Source: Chlorocebus sabaeus
Taxonomy: Eukaryota > Chordata > Mammalia > Primates > Cercopithecidae
Direction of reading: 5' to 3'
DNA length: 64,000 nt
Assembly: GCF_047675955.1 (NCBI RefSeq)
Contig: NC_132911.1
Span: forward strand, 20,048,565 to 20,112,564
Positions 53,546 through 64,000 of this stretch are shown piece by piece (position 1 is the first letter of the stretch; each line of letters opens with the position of its first letter). The notes beneath the pieces were generated by a model. The model was given only the letters and a program-made list of their open reading frames with translations, was not told the origin of the DNA and did not search any database. A program made the translations under genes and the position numbers.

Positions 53546-54833
53546 AAAACACCTTCCATGTTTCATTAAGGAATGAACAAGTGGGTAACGAAGTACTTTG
53601 TTATCTGTAAGTCTTCCTCTGATACCTTGAACCTTAAACAATCTCTCTACATGCAGGTGGTTATCCTTAGTTTTCCCCTTAATCTCTTTCTCCTTTTGAG
53701 GGCACATTTCAGCTCCGGAGTCTATGGAGCCTCTCCCCAGAGATCTCTTTCTTCAGCAAAAGTGTGTTCCTTCCCCTCTTCAGTTGCACAGATCAGTAGA
53801 GAACTTGGCCCTGAGGAGTAGCTCAGATGTGACCCCTTTGATTTCCTCTTTCCTTTAATGTTTTCAAAGATCAGGGAGATTGCCACTTCGTTTTGAATGC
53901 AGCTCTGGTGCTAGCAGAAAACACAGAAGCAAGTAAAAGCCAGGGCCGATTCCAATCCAGGCTGACCTGAAGACCAAATTCTACGTGGAGATCTGGGGAG
54001 TCTCCTACAGGCTGGAGATCTACAAGCTGGCAAAAGAGAGGGCTGCTCAGGAAACTTCTTGGTAATGTGGATTGAAGTGAAATGGTCTCTTGGGAGAAGT
54101 CAGGAGCTGTCATCAGCATCTGGTGAGCCCAGATGACCATGACAAGGTCCCCTGTTTTGTTTCAGCCCTTGGGCGGCGTTTATTGACAAACTCCTCTGCC
54201 GCCTCTGAGTGCTGGAAGTGGCACTGCACGTTAGAGCTTGCTGAGCACTTTCAGCTGGCTGCAGAGTCAGCTTTGGCATCTTAGAGTAAGACATAGAGAA
54301 AAAAGGGCTTCTGCTCCTGTGGGAGTCTGCACATCATTCCCTTCCACACGTGATAGACACAGGAGAATTCTACATGACCAAGGGTCAGCACTGGGATTAG
54401 GTTTTCCACTCTTTTCAAAGCAGGTTTTCTAAAGATCTGGGGTCTCTATGGGCTTCCCTCAGCCTTTAGGGTCTGGTGCAACTCTGCTGCATAGATTCAG
54501 ACCTTGATTTTGAGGTGACAGCTTTTTTGACTTATGCATTCCAGATAAAATACATTATTCTGCAGTCCCACCTTCCTTATCCTTTGAAAGTACCAGTGCT
54601 CCCCATCAACCTGTGACTAAAAATGTCACATAATACAGACAAAGAAACAAGTATACATGCTATGAGTAAGCTGTATCAATGTGTTATGTCTACATAAAAT
54701 ACAGTAGAGGGACTAAATTAGCAATGTTTCTATCTGTGGTAGTATTTGGATAAAAATACTTCTCTATTAATGCATGCACCAAGAAGTAGAAGCATCCCCG
54801 AGTCCTCCTCTTCCTCTTCTACCAACATGTGTG
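53546..54833. other. Unique sequence, no feature seen
   Basis: No recognised repeat or exon. Confidence 0.4.
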
Positions 54834-54843
54834 GAAAATTGGG

Positions 54844-55138
54844 GTCAGTCACAGTGGCTCACGCCTGTAATCCCAGCACTTTGGGGGGCTAAGGTGGGCA
54901 GACTGCCTGAGGCCAGGAGTTCGAGACCAGCCTGGCCAATATGGTAAAACCACATCTCTACTAAAAATACGAGAATTAGCTGGGCGTGGTGGTGTGTGCA
55001 TATAATCCCAGTGACTTGGGAAGCTGAGGCAGGAGAATCACTTGAACCCAGGAGGTGGAGGTTGCAGTAAGCCATGATTATGCCACTGCACTCCTGCTTA
55101 GGGGGTACAGTGACATTTCGGAAAAAAAAAAAAAAAAA
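54844..55138 (+). mobile_element. AluS
   Basis: Sense Alu with diverged right end ('cactcctgcttagggggtac'). Exact target-site duplication GAAAATTGGG at 54834-54843 and 55139-55148. Confidence 0.94.
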
Positions 55139-55148
55139 GAAAATTGGG

Positions 55149-55919
55149 CTGAGCCCCAACTAAAGGCACATGGGCTGTGTATGCCCCATGTGTGGGTGGG
55201 TTGGGCTGGTTTTCCGGGGCCTCATTTCCCAGGACTCAGTGCTGTTAATGAGCAGCAGGAAAGCGTGGGGAGCAGAGGTCAGGGAAGTTGAGAAGGGTGC
55301 AGGGCCGCAGGGAAGCTGAATGAGCAGCACAGATGGTGGTAGCGAGGGGAGCCCAGAGAAGGCTTTACTGATGGTTCCCCCTATTTCCTGCAGAGCGTTC
55401 CTAACATAAAATAGGCGTCTGCTCCTTATTGGACATCACATATGATTGGAAATGCAGGGTTTCTCCACACCGTCCCCTCCACATGGCATTCTGTCTGACG
55501 AATTATGGGTGTTTATTCCCACTGATGTTTTATCTAAGTGCCTCTTCAATCCATTTGCTTTGTGACTGAAAAGAAAAAAATCTTTAGAAAAGTTGGATAA
55601 CTTCATAAATTTTCATCTATAGAGAAAGCAATATATGAAAAGCCTTTCAAATTGTGCTTGTAACATATTCTCTGTGCTTTGTTGCTTATCCATTCCACTT
55701 TGGGGTCCCAGAAATGTGTCATCAGCAATTGTTTCCTGGGTTTGGGCATTTTCCACTCTCTCTAGTAGAAAAGGTCTTGTGCATGTTTTTCATTATATAT
55801 GTAAATTTCTTTGTCCTATGTTGGATATAAGTAATTGTTTGACAGTAAAGAGTGTCATTCTAATACAGTGTAGGTGGCAGTGAAAAGTGGCACAAAGCCT
55901 CTTGTAAATCAGTGTAACT
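55149..55919. other. Unique sequence, no feature seen
   Basis: No recognised repeat or exon over 0.77 kb. Confidence 0.4.
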
Positions 55920-56460
55920 GACTGTATCAAGAGGCTTTAATGTTCATCAGTACCCTTTCAAAATTTTACTTCTTAGTATCTGTGCTAAAGAAACAATCTA
56001 AACATCAAAAACATACATAACAATGATGTTCCCTACATTGTTTTAGATACATGTATAGACATACACATATACATATTTAAAAACTGGAAACAACTTAAAT
56101 GTTCAACAAGTACAGGGCGTTTCTGTAAATTCATAAATCCATTTGACAGAATATTCTAATAGCAATCAAAATGGTATTCAAAATGGAAGACTACAACATA
56201 AAAACATGAAAACACATGTCTCATAATTTAAATGACAACCCCCAGATATGCACTTACATATCTGGCATGCATATGACAACTTATAAATATGCATATTACA
56301 AAAAAGTAGGAAGGGACCAAGCCACCTTGTTATCATGATTGGGTTTAGATACTTGTAGAAAGAATAATTTCGATACTTTTTCTTCTTCCTATTTTTATGG
56401 TTTCTTTTCCCTAAAGAGTTTAAATGAGTATGACTACTTTCAATTGAAAATCTACCCATA
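55920..56460 (+). mobile_element. L1M (L1ME-like) ORF2 end and 3' region
   Basis: 'taatgttcatcagtaccct', 'ggaaacaacttaaatgttc', 'agcaatcaaaatggtattc' follow the sense order of an old mammalian L1 ORF2 end. Heavily mutated. Confidence 0.55.
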
Positions 56461-56589
56461 AACAAAAAGGAAAAACAGTCTTCATGTGTTTCTTGGTGAG
56501 CGTGGTGAGAAATCTTTGTGGGCTCGTAGTAAGCAGAGACTTTTGGTAGTGTATATTTAGATAAACAATTGCATTTATATAAGAAAACA

Positions 56590-56770
56590 GAGTGGCATTA
56601 TGGAAAGACCACTGACTTGGGATTAGGGAGATGGGTCCCAGTCCTGATTTTACGATGGATGGTATAACACTGGCCAAGTCGTTTTTCTCCTCTGGTCTGC
56701 TGTGTTCTGTCTATAAAATAAGGGGGTCATACTCGAAACCTCTATGGTTCCCAGGAGCTCTCTAACTTTT
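56590..56770 (+). mobile_element. MIR
   Basis: 'gtggcattatggaaagacc', 'ggccaagtcgtttttctcc' and 'tgtctataaaataagggggt' give a nearly complete sense MIR. Confidence 0.7.
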
Positions 56771-57074
56771 TGTGATGTAGAAACTAAACATGTAGAGATT
56801 TGAGACTGATAACTCCAGTAGAATGTTACCGGACAGACCTTCTGCAAACCCAGTACTTCGGGTCCTACTTAGTGTTAGCGTGCCATGCTTTACATCCTGA
56901 ACTTCCATTGTCATCTGGTGACAAGATTCTCATGGCAATTAAAACCTCACTTTTGTATATAGCAGTAATTAAAAATGAGAAAGATGGAAAGGAGAAGGAA
57001 AAGAATGGAAAGTTGTGGTAATTTCAGTGTGAGCTATGCTGCCAAATTGAATTTGGCCCCCAGACTGGAATACA

Positions 57075-57200
57075 TAGTAGATATCAGTATTTTACAGATG
57101 GGGAAATATATCTGAGAGGCCTACTGGATACACAGACGTCCACATTCATGGACACAGTCACAGGGCTAGGGAGGAACCAAGATGGGTCTCAAACCTGGAG
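57075..57200 (-). mobile_element. MIR fragment
   Basis: 'ttttacagatggggaaatat', 'cagtcacagggctagggag' and 'gggtctcaaacctgg' match the reverse MIR core. Confidence 0.6.
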
Positions 57201-57889
57201 ACTCCCACTTAAGTGTATGCATTGCTGGAGTTAAAGTTGTTTACAGCAAAATCAGATTACATTCAATTCATAACTATTGAATACCTGAATAATTAGAAAT
57301 AACAATGTTACTTTACAGAGACAGAGAGCTTTAAGATTTCCGAGATGCCCAGAACCATACTAATTATCATAGCTATACAATTGGGGTTTATGCAACGAAA
57401 CTCATTACAGATACTCGGTTCCACAAAAGCGATTGAAAGTTCCCCAATTCTATTATTTAAACTATATTCCTCCTAGTGCCTCTCAAATCTACAAATAGAA
57501 TTAAAATCTTTTGCTATTCATTCATGCATTCAACAAATATTTCTTGGGCACACTCCTCAGGGCTGGGAATACCGGATGGGCTTGGTTCGTTTATTCATGG
57601 AGCTTTTGTTCCCTAGTTCTCCCTCTCTGCCAGTGGAGGGCATTCCTGGACTTGACCTCAAGAGGTCAAAGTTACATGCATGAAGCAACAAGAGGGGGGG
57701 GAAAAAAAATGAGATCGACCATCCATGCTGAGTGGTGTTTGTAACTCCAGATGCTCCTGATTCCAGTGAAGGCCAAACCCACAGGCTGAAACATGTGAAA
57801 TCTAGGTTGAGCTCAGGAGGAAGAAAGCAGAGGCCATACAAACAAGAGCTGGACTTTCCATGGCAGCAGCGGAAAGGAAAAGAGATGTT
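57201..57889. other. Mostly unique sequence
   Basis: A possible fragment of the 18565 ancient family near 57525-57560 ('ttcaacaaatatttcttggg'). A short polypurine G8A8 tract lies at 57691-57708. No exon seen. Confidence 0.35.
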
Positions 57890-58015
57890 AATATTTATTA
57901 AACCCCGACTGTACTCATGCAGCTTACTTTGCACGTGTGTTCTAGAATTTTTTGTTATTATCCCTGTTTTATAAATGAGGGAGCCAGAACTCAGCAGGGA
58001 TATGGGTGTTGGATA
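57890..58015 (-). mobile_element. MIR fragment
   Basis: 'taatatttattaaaccccg', 'tattatccctgttttataaa' and 'tgagggagccagaactcag' match the reverse MIR. Confidence 0.55.
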
Positions 58016-59029
58016 AACCAAACCTGCACATACCCTTTTCTTATTCAATAGGCCAGTTCAGGTTTAGCCATTAGACCTTTAGGCAAATGTTGTACTTCCA
58101 TGGTCAGTAGGGCAGTACGAACCAAGGCATGGAGGAAGGGTTGAGCAAGACAACAGAAAAGGACCTGTCTTCCAGTACAGACTTCATTCATCTCTCAATC
58201 CTACGAGTGTCAGACTTGCAGTTACCCACCCTGCCTCAAAAATATGTTTTATGTTGTCTTTAATAGAGGACTCATGTCTTATTGATCCCAGCCTGCATGC
58301 TGGCCCTACAGCGTGCAGCCTCAGATGAGAGAGAGAAGAAATCAATTTGGATCCTAGAGTGCAGAACTGTTTCCAGGTTTACTGGATTATCTTTTTTTCT
58401 CATTCCTTTAAGCTGTGAAAGACTACCCCGTGTCCTAACTCTGAACATGGGCCATGTGGCCATAGCAGCACTTCCTGGGGTATGCAGCTACTATATTCAA
58501 CAAGTCAGGTCTGACTCCTTTCCCGGATCAGATAGCTTAGGGAGCTCACAGTCGACCAGATGGAATGCAGTCACGTCACAGGGCAGGAGTGGGTAGGTCA
58601 TACTGATGAGCTGCCTTTTGTGTCCACGATCATCTGGTTTGAATGGTTTTTTTTCCCCCAAATGCCAAAGCCTCCATACCCAGGACTTCTTGCCATCATC
58701 AGTTCAGAAAGAATTTCTTGAGCTCCCACTTAGTGTCATCACTGCACTCTGTGCAATATATAGAATTACAAGACAAGGGCCAAGCTTGCAAGGAGTCACC
58801 ATGAAATAATTTAGAACTTCCAGGCCAAAGGGATAGATCAGTGAGGGATGGAATAGAGGGCAGAGCAGGTGGGCTTGCATTTAACAGATGGATAATATTT
58901 GAGGAGACTGGGAAGAGGAGTGTGTCTGTGCATAGATTTCTTCTCTACTCAATTTAGGAATTCCACTGATAAATTACTCAAATCCAGTTTCAATGGACAC
59001 TACTTATTATATATACAGTAAAGCTCTAT
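58016..59029. other. Unique sequence, no feature seen
   Basis: No recognised repeat or exon over 1 kb. Confidence 0.4.
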
Positions 59030-59640
59030 TCAGTCATTTATTGAGCACCAGCTGTTGCCAAGTCACTGTGTGTGACACCACAGACGCAAAAATGAATAAG
59101 TCACACCCCCCGATCTAAGGAGATGCTGTACCACTATCTAAAGGGGAAATCATTCATTGTGCTGTAGTTGTTGGTGACTGTGTCTAAATTCTATAATTGG
59201 TGAATATATAAAGTACAGTGGGAACATGAGTGACTATTTCTGGGGACAAAGACAAGTCAGCAGAAGCTATAGAGAGAAGTTGACATTTGAATCTGGACTT
59301 GAAAGATGTATAAGCATTCATGGGTGGAATAAAGCATTCCTAGCAGAGGAAACTGACCGAGCAAAAGAGCAGGGGTGTGGAAGCACTTGGTAGGATTAGG
59401 GAACAGGAAGGGTCTTGTGTAGACAGGGTTCAGGGGAGGTTGGAATGTACTGGCTAGACATAAGGCTGCAAATCATACATGAAACACACAGAAATCTATC
59501 TAGGAGTGAAAGAGGCAGGGGCTTACTTAGGTGAGAGATGATGAAAGGCAGTGAGAGTCTGGGCCAGGTGAAGGACATTGGAGATGGAGTGAAGGGGGAT
59601 ATATTAAACTCATATTTAGGAGATTAATCAGCAGTCCTTA
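59030..59640 (+). mobile_element. Ancient repeat fragment (same family as 18565)
   Basis: 'tcatttattgagcaccagct', 'gttgacatttgaatctgga', 'cttgaaagatgtataagc', 'agcaaaagagcaggggtg' and 'gggccaggtgaaggacatt' follow the same order as the element at 18565-19790. Confidence 0.45.
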
Positions 59641-60802
59641 AAAACTAATTGGATAAGAAAGGCATTGTATTTGCTGTTGGGGCCTTGTGCAGATCCTCCA
59701 CGGGGCAGGTGCATCTATCCCCAGCTGCTGTAAGTGTTGATTGCCAAGTCCTCACAGTGACCCCTTTTCTGGTACACCTGCGAGATGTGCGACCCTCCCT
59801 CACTGGAGCCTGTAGCCAATGGCTGACTGACATAGGAGTACAAAAATCTGGCATCCTGGCCTTAAGGTGACACTGGTCTCCAGCTGAGGCCACCTCCTTG
59901 TTCAGCTCCTCCCCTGCTCCACCCTTCTTCCCTCACTCCTTTTCTCCTGAGATCACTTTCTTAATCAGCCATCTACAGAAGAACCCCCATCTCAGGTTCC
60001 ACTTTTAGGGAACTCATCTTCAGACAGAATTGGGTAAGAAAGGGGAAAAAGGCAATATGAATCCCAGGTTTCCTTTTGGGTAAGTGGGTGGCTGGAGATG
60101 CTGAAGACTGAATAGAGGAGGCTTAGAAGAGGATGAGGTTTGTGAGAGCAGAGAAGCTGTTTTGTTTACTGGAGAAGCAGATGTCATATCCAGGAAGCAG
60201 GTGGATACCTGCGGGTCTGCAGCCGGGAGAGAGCTCTAAATGTCACCAAACGTGACTAAATGACAGCTGAAACCATGAGGTTGGTGAGGAAGAAATCATG
60301 GAGAAAAAGAGTGGTCTCAGGATGAACTTGGAGGAATGTGAGCATTATACACTGAGCGGAAAACTGGCAGGCAGCAGCGGAGCCATGCTCTTTTCTGTTT
60401 ATTATCTCCAGTGAACTTGTGTTTGTGTGTGCTGTTACTACTGCTGGTAATCGACTTTCAGATTGTGACCCAGTACACGTGGGTGTGTGCCTGTGTGTGT
60501 GTGTGTTTCTAGAGGCACGCAATAAAGTTCCATGCAGTCAAACTTACCCTTACTATTACATATGATGCACTAGAATATTTGCTGTTCTATTCTAATTAAA
60601 ATGCTGATGTGGAATCTGCTAAATTAATTTTTTCAGCCACTGATTGGTCACATACCGCAGTTAAAAAACATTTCAAATGGTTATTTATAAGCTAAAAGAA
60701 ACCAACCTATTTAGTTTTCTCTCACTAGTTGTGAGTGTGAAAAGCGTAACTGTGTCTTTTGACTCCTGCTTTAGAAATTAACACCTTTTACTTTTTCTAT
60801 TT
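59641..60802. other. Unique sequence with small TG tracts
   Basis: Short (TG)n runs near 60424-60440 and 60494-60507. The block 60590-60690 is AT-rich with 'ctaaattaattttttcagcc' and 'ccactgattggtcac' (a CCAAT-like inverted box). No exon seen. Confidence 0.4.
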
Positions 60803-60818
60803 TCTATTTCCCTATTTT

Positions 60819-61027
60819 TAAATTTTTTTACTTTTTATTTATTTTTTATTTTTAAATTATGCTTTAAGTTCTAGGGTACATGTGCACAACGTGCGGGTTT
60901 GTTACATGTGTATACATGTGAGATCACTTGGACACAGGAAGGGGAACATCACATACCAGGGCCTATTGTGGGGAGAGGGGAGGGGAGAGGAATAGCATTA
61001 GGAGATATACCTAATGTAGATGACGAC
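60819..61027 (-). mobile_element. 209-bp twin-primed (5'-inverted) L1
   Basis: Perfect 16-bp target-site duplication TCTATTTCCCTATTTT at 60803-60818 and 61028-61043. The left part (60819-60919) is a reverse L1 3' end with A/T-rich tail. The right part (60920-61027) is 3'UTR sequence immediately upstream, but in plus orientation. This is the classic inverted L1 left by twin priming. Confidence 0.95.
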
Positions 61028-61043
61028 TCTATTTCCCTATTTT

Positions 61044-62034
61044 CAATTGCACTCTGATATTTTATTCCTGTATTGTTAAATCTGTATTTCTGCATTTTAT
61101 AAATGCTGTTAAAATTATCTTTGATAGTTTCAATCAATGTAATAGTTATATTAACAGACCCAATTTTGTGAAACATGTATGTGTACATTTACATATTCAC
61201 ATATATATGTTTATGTATATGTATGCAAAAGACCAGAAAGCAGTATGTTAGATATTAATTATCCCAAGCTATGTGTTTTGCAGGAGGTTTTTGCTTTGTG
61301 CATCCTTATAATTTATTTTCTAAACAAAGAACCAGCAATTATTTTAACCAGTAATAAACTCATAAAATAAAAGAACTTAAAGAAAATTTACTGATAATAC
61401 CGTTGCATAATTTTATTTTTTATAATTATGTAATTTACTTAATTTTTTAGTCACAACTATATTTTACTTGGTAATATATTCCATATCTTTAAGTTTGGAA
61501 AGTTATTTCCCATCTGGAAGTCAGATAATATCCCAGTTTTTCTGGGTTTTAATAATTTAATTTTTAATAGTTTTTATATTTTATTTTTTATTCTTTTAAA
61601 CTGTATTGTTGTCTATGTTGTACACATCCAGTCTCCAACAGCAGGATCAGGGGCTCCAAGGATGGCCTATGAGAAACAGTGTCTGAAGTAGTGTTTCTGG
61701 AAGAGTCACCCCTCTGGCTATGCGCAAATCCATGGCTCTGACTCCAGACTGTGGAATCAAAGTTTCTGGGTATGGAGCCAAGGAATCTGCATCTTTTTCA
61801 AGTCTTTATCCCTACTGTCTTCCAATCCAGCAATTACTATTTATCCTAAATGTTGAGACCTGCCCTGCTAAAGGAAAATAAAGAGAAGTCCCAGTTTGGC
61901 CAATGACTACCGCTATACACATGGGGCAAACTGCATCACTATTTAGAGGATCATTTTCTCAACTCTGAAATGATAGATTTAGATTAACTGTGTTAGAGTC
62001 TTTCAATGCTAAAAGATTGTCTTGCAGTTCATTT
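61044..62034. other. AT-rich unique sequence
   Basis: Includes an AT/TG-rich stretch with 'acatattcacatatatatg' near 61193. No recognised repeat or exon. Confidence 0.4.
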
Positions 62035-62135
62035 TTTTTTTCTAAAATGGGAATAATACCTTTGTTCTGCCTATGTAATAATCGTAGGATGCATGAAGGT
62101 CAAATGAGTTAATGTTCACTAAAGCTTTATTATGT
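62035..62135 (+). mobile_element. MIR fragment
   Basis: 'tctaaaatgggaataatacc', then 'gatgcatgaaggtcaaatg' and 'agttaatg', sense MIR. Confidence 0.55.
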
Positions 62136-62339
62136 TATTATTTGAAAATTTTGTTGCTTTTCATCCCTTAGAATGAATGAAACAAACCAATTTTTATTGG
62201 CTTCTGGCTTATTCAGTCCTCCAGCAATCTAGATGCTCTTTTCAAAGTTTAAGATAAGTTTTCCTTCTGCTTCATCATGGCAGAGACTAGGCACATGTTC
62301 ATGAAACCCATTTATTCTCCAAATCTCCCAGTCTGTCTT

Positions 62340-62600
62340 GCCATTAGGAGTGGCTGTGTGATTGAATTCCAGCTACTGGGACGTGATAAATGCTCGGCCT
62401 CCAAAATACCTTTCATTAAATTTTCATTGCTTTCTCTTCCCTTTCCTTAGAGATGAATGACAGTGCCACAAATGACCATAGACCACACCACCCCTGGTGG
62501 TTGCTGGCTTTGGATTGGACTCTTAGTGAGCAAGAAATAAATTTTTATTGCCTCAAGTCACGGAAATCTTGGGATTTGTCTATTACACTAGTCAATTTTA
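62340..62600 (+). mobile_element. Old MLT1-like LTR fragment (uncertain)
   Basis: 'tgtgattgaattccagctac' at the left and 'gagcaagaaataaatttt', 'caagtcacggaaatcttggg' at the right resemble an ancient MaLR LTR. Confidence 0.35.
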
Positions 62601-62886
62601 CCTTAACAAACATACTTGCCATCCCCATTAGACATAGAGAATATTTGTGCTCATTTGCATGATGAGACGATTTCTTTCCTTGCATAAATGGTGACCAGAT
62701 GACAACATTTCTCAGAACTATGGATAATACACATCTGCCTTCAGTTACTAATGGTTGTCATTAGGATGAAACTATCTGTCTCAGTTCAAATGTTACCTCC
62801 TTACAAAGGCTCTCCTGGCCTCTCTCTTCAAAGTATTCTATAACTCCCACACCAGGTAATTTTGTCCCATTAATAATTTCAGTGGA

Positions 62887-63227
62887 TATATTAGTCCATT
62901 TTCATGCTGCTGATAAAGACATATCCAAAAATGGGAAGAAGAAGAGGTTTAATGGGCTTACAGTTCCAAGTGACTGGGAAAGGCTCGCAATCATGGTGGA
63001 AGGCAAGGAGAGGGGCAAGTCACATATTACATGGATGGCAGCAAACAGCTTGTGCAGGGAGACTCCTATGTTTTAAAACCATTAGATCTCCTGAGACTGA
63101 TTCACTATTACAAGAACAGCATGGAAAAGACCCCCCTCCATGATGCAGTTATCTCCTACCAGGTCCCTCCCACAACATGTGGAAATTCAATATGAGATTT
63201 GGATGGGGACACAGCCAAACTCTCTCA
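62887..63227 (-). mobile_element. THE1/MST-type MaLR solo LTR
   Basis: Reverse LTR from 'tatattagtccattttcatg' to 'cagccaaactctctca'. Perfect 5-bp target-site duplication GTGGA at 62882-62886 and 63228-63232. Inserted in the L2. Confidence 0.95.
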
Positions 63228-63249
63228 GTGGATAATATTTTAAATATCC

Positions 63250-63464
63250 AGGGTTCAGCTGATTCTCCTGCCTCAGCCTCCTGAGTAGCTGGCATTAGAG
63301 GCATGTGCCACCACACCCTGCTAATTGGGGTATTTTTAGTAGAAATAGGGTTTCACCATATTGGCCAGGCTGGTCTCAAACTCCTGACCTCAAGTGACCC
63401 ACCCACCTCGGCCTTCCAAAGTGCTATGATTACAGCACTTTGGAGCCACTGCACTTGGTCCCAG
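63250..63464 (-). mobile_element. Alu lacking its 3' part
   Basis: Reverse Alu beginning in the middle of the right monomer ('gggttcagctgattctcctg'), so the poly(A) end and about 80 bases are missing. Ends 'ggagccactgcacttggtcc', with a rearranged 'gattacagcactttggagcc'. Confidence 0.85.
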
Positions 63465-63664
63465 GTAATATTTTTAATGGAATCTATCAATTCCCGGAAT
63501 GTATCACACATTTTCCTGACTTGTTTGTTACTTGTCTCTTTCATGAGAATGAAAACTCCGTGATGGCAGGATTCTTCTCTTAGTCACTGATACATTCTTA
63601 GAGCCTAGAATTAGGCCCGACACACAGTCAGCATTCAGCTGTTTGAGTAAGTATTTACAGTATT

Positions 63665-64000
63665 AGTTCACTATATGTCTGCTGTATTAAGCACCACAGG
63701 TGACCTCTTGCTTATCCCACATCACTTACGTTGCCTTGAGGTTGTTCTCAAAGTTCGTGTGCTATACGCTGACTTCATGATTTTGCGTGTACAATGCAGA
63801 TACCCTTTGAGCTAGCAAACTAAACTGGACCAAAGAGGGGTGGGAGAGAGAGCACAAAGAGAATAGGGAGGATCGCTGGAAAAGACTTGTGAGTGTGTGA
63901 CTTCATGCCTGTGTGAGTTTATGTGTTTGTGTATGTACATGTGTGTACATATGTGTCAGAGGAAGATAATATGTAGAATTCTCCAACTGGGAATTTTCTC
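63665..64000. other. Unique sequence with a TG-rich end
   Basis: 63886-63956 is TG-rich ('gtgtgtacatatgtgtcag'). No gene seen. Confidence 0.4.

Larger units (their letters stand above)
62790..63660 (+). mobile_element. L2 3' end, interrupted by an LTR and an Alu
   Basis: Pieces 62790-62886, 63228-63249 and 63465-63660. Together: 'caaatgttacctccttac', 'gaatgaaaactccgtgatgg', 'agcctagaattaggcccgac' in L2 order. Confidence 0.6.

Noticed and set aside
1..64000. CRISPR arrays, operons, rho-independent terminators, bacterial ribosome binding sites
   Set aside because: The repeat content is wholly primate. None of these prokaryotic features is present or expected.
1..64000. CpG island or obvious gene promoter
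   Set aside because: CG dinucleotides are sparse except inside Alus and the L1 5'UTR. No unmethylated-island-like stretch was seen.

Overview
This window is nuclear DNA of a primate. Two kinds of young repeat point to an Old World monkey (Cercopithecidae: macaque, baboon, vervet or a relative) rather than an ape. First, the Alu at 50734-51032 carries the linked substitutions I know from cercopithecid AluY (AluYR) elements. Second, the 3' ends of the two youngest L1 copies (11578-17697 and 41856-42357) read as the cercopithecid L1 3'UTR. I recognised no host protein-coding exon, tRNA, rRNA or CpG island. The window looks intergenic or deep intronic. The open frames that exist belong to L1 or are low-complexity or chance frames.

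Layout. 1-5650: edge of a MaLR LTR, then an AT-rich endogenous retrovirus remnant on the minus strand with two diverged LTR copies. 5650-10900: unique DNA with Alu, MIR, L1M and three MER5-type DNA-transposon fossils. 10918-18520: solo-LTR-like sequences in both orientations, one split by a full-length 6.1 kb L1 (minus strand) with perfect 14-bp target-site duplications, broken ORF1 and ORF2, and an antisense ORF0-like frame running out of its 5' end. 18565-21130: a long ancient repeat interrupted by an AluJ and an ERV LTR. 21490-21800: palindromes beside a TG-rich microsatellite. 25645-26923: a nest of MIR, AluJ, THE1/MST LTR, AluS and an Alu monomer. 27180-27800: two homeodomain-motif-rich unique blocks. 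31880-34530: old MaLR LTRs, an Alu and a MIR. 35280-37273: an old L1M split by an L1MA-like copy and by a 690-bp L1 that is only 5'UTR joined to 3'UTR, ending in a long hairpin. 39036-39391: a THE1/MST LTR inside a MIR. 40722-44610: a 5'-truncated L1 carrying a compound retro-insertion. 44847-51032: MaLR LTRs and Alus. 51797-52327: a CA-rich minisatellite. 52330-62790: mostly unique, with MIR, L1M and a 209-bp twin-primed L1. 62790-63660: an L2 split by a THE1/MST LTR and an Alu.

How it fits together: there is no gene network here. The content is layered retrotransposition, and the nesting order gives a relative chronology: L2, MIR and MER5, then L1M and MaLR, then AluJ and THE1/MST, then AluS and L1P, then AluY and cercopithecid L1. 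The items most worth following up are the compound insertion at 41506-42374, the UTR-only L1 at 36341-37030, the ORF0 frame at 17255-17758 and the hairpins at 6058-6094 and 37219-37273.
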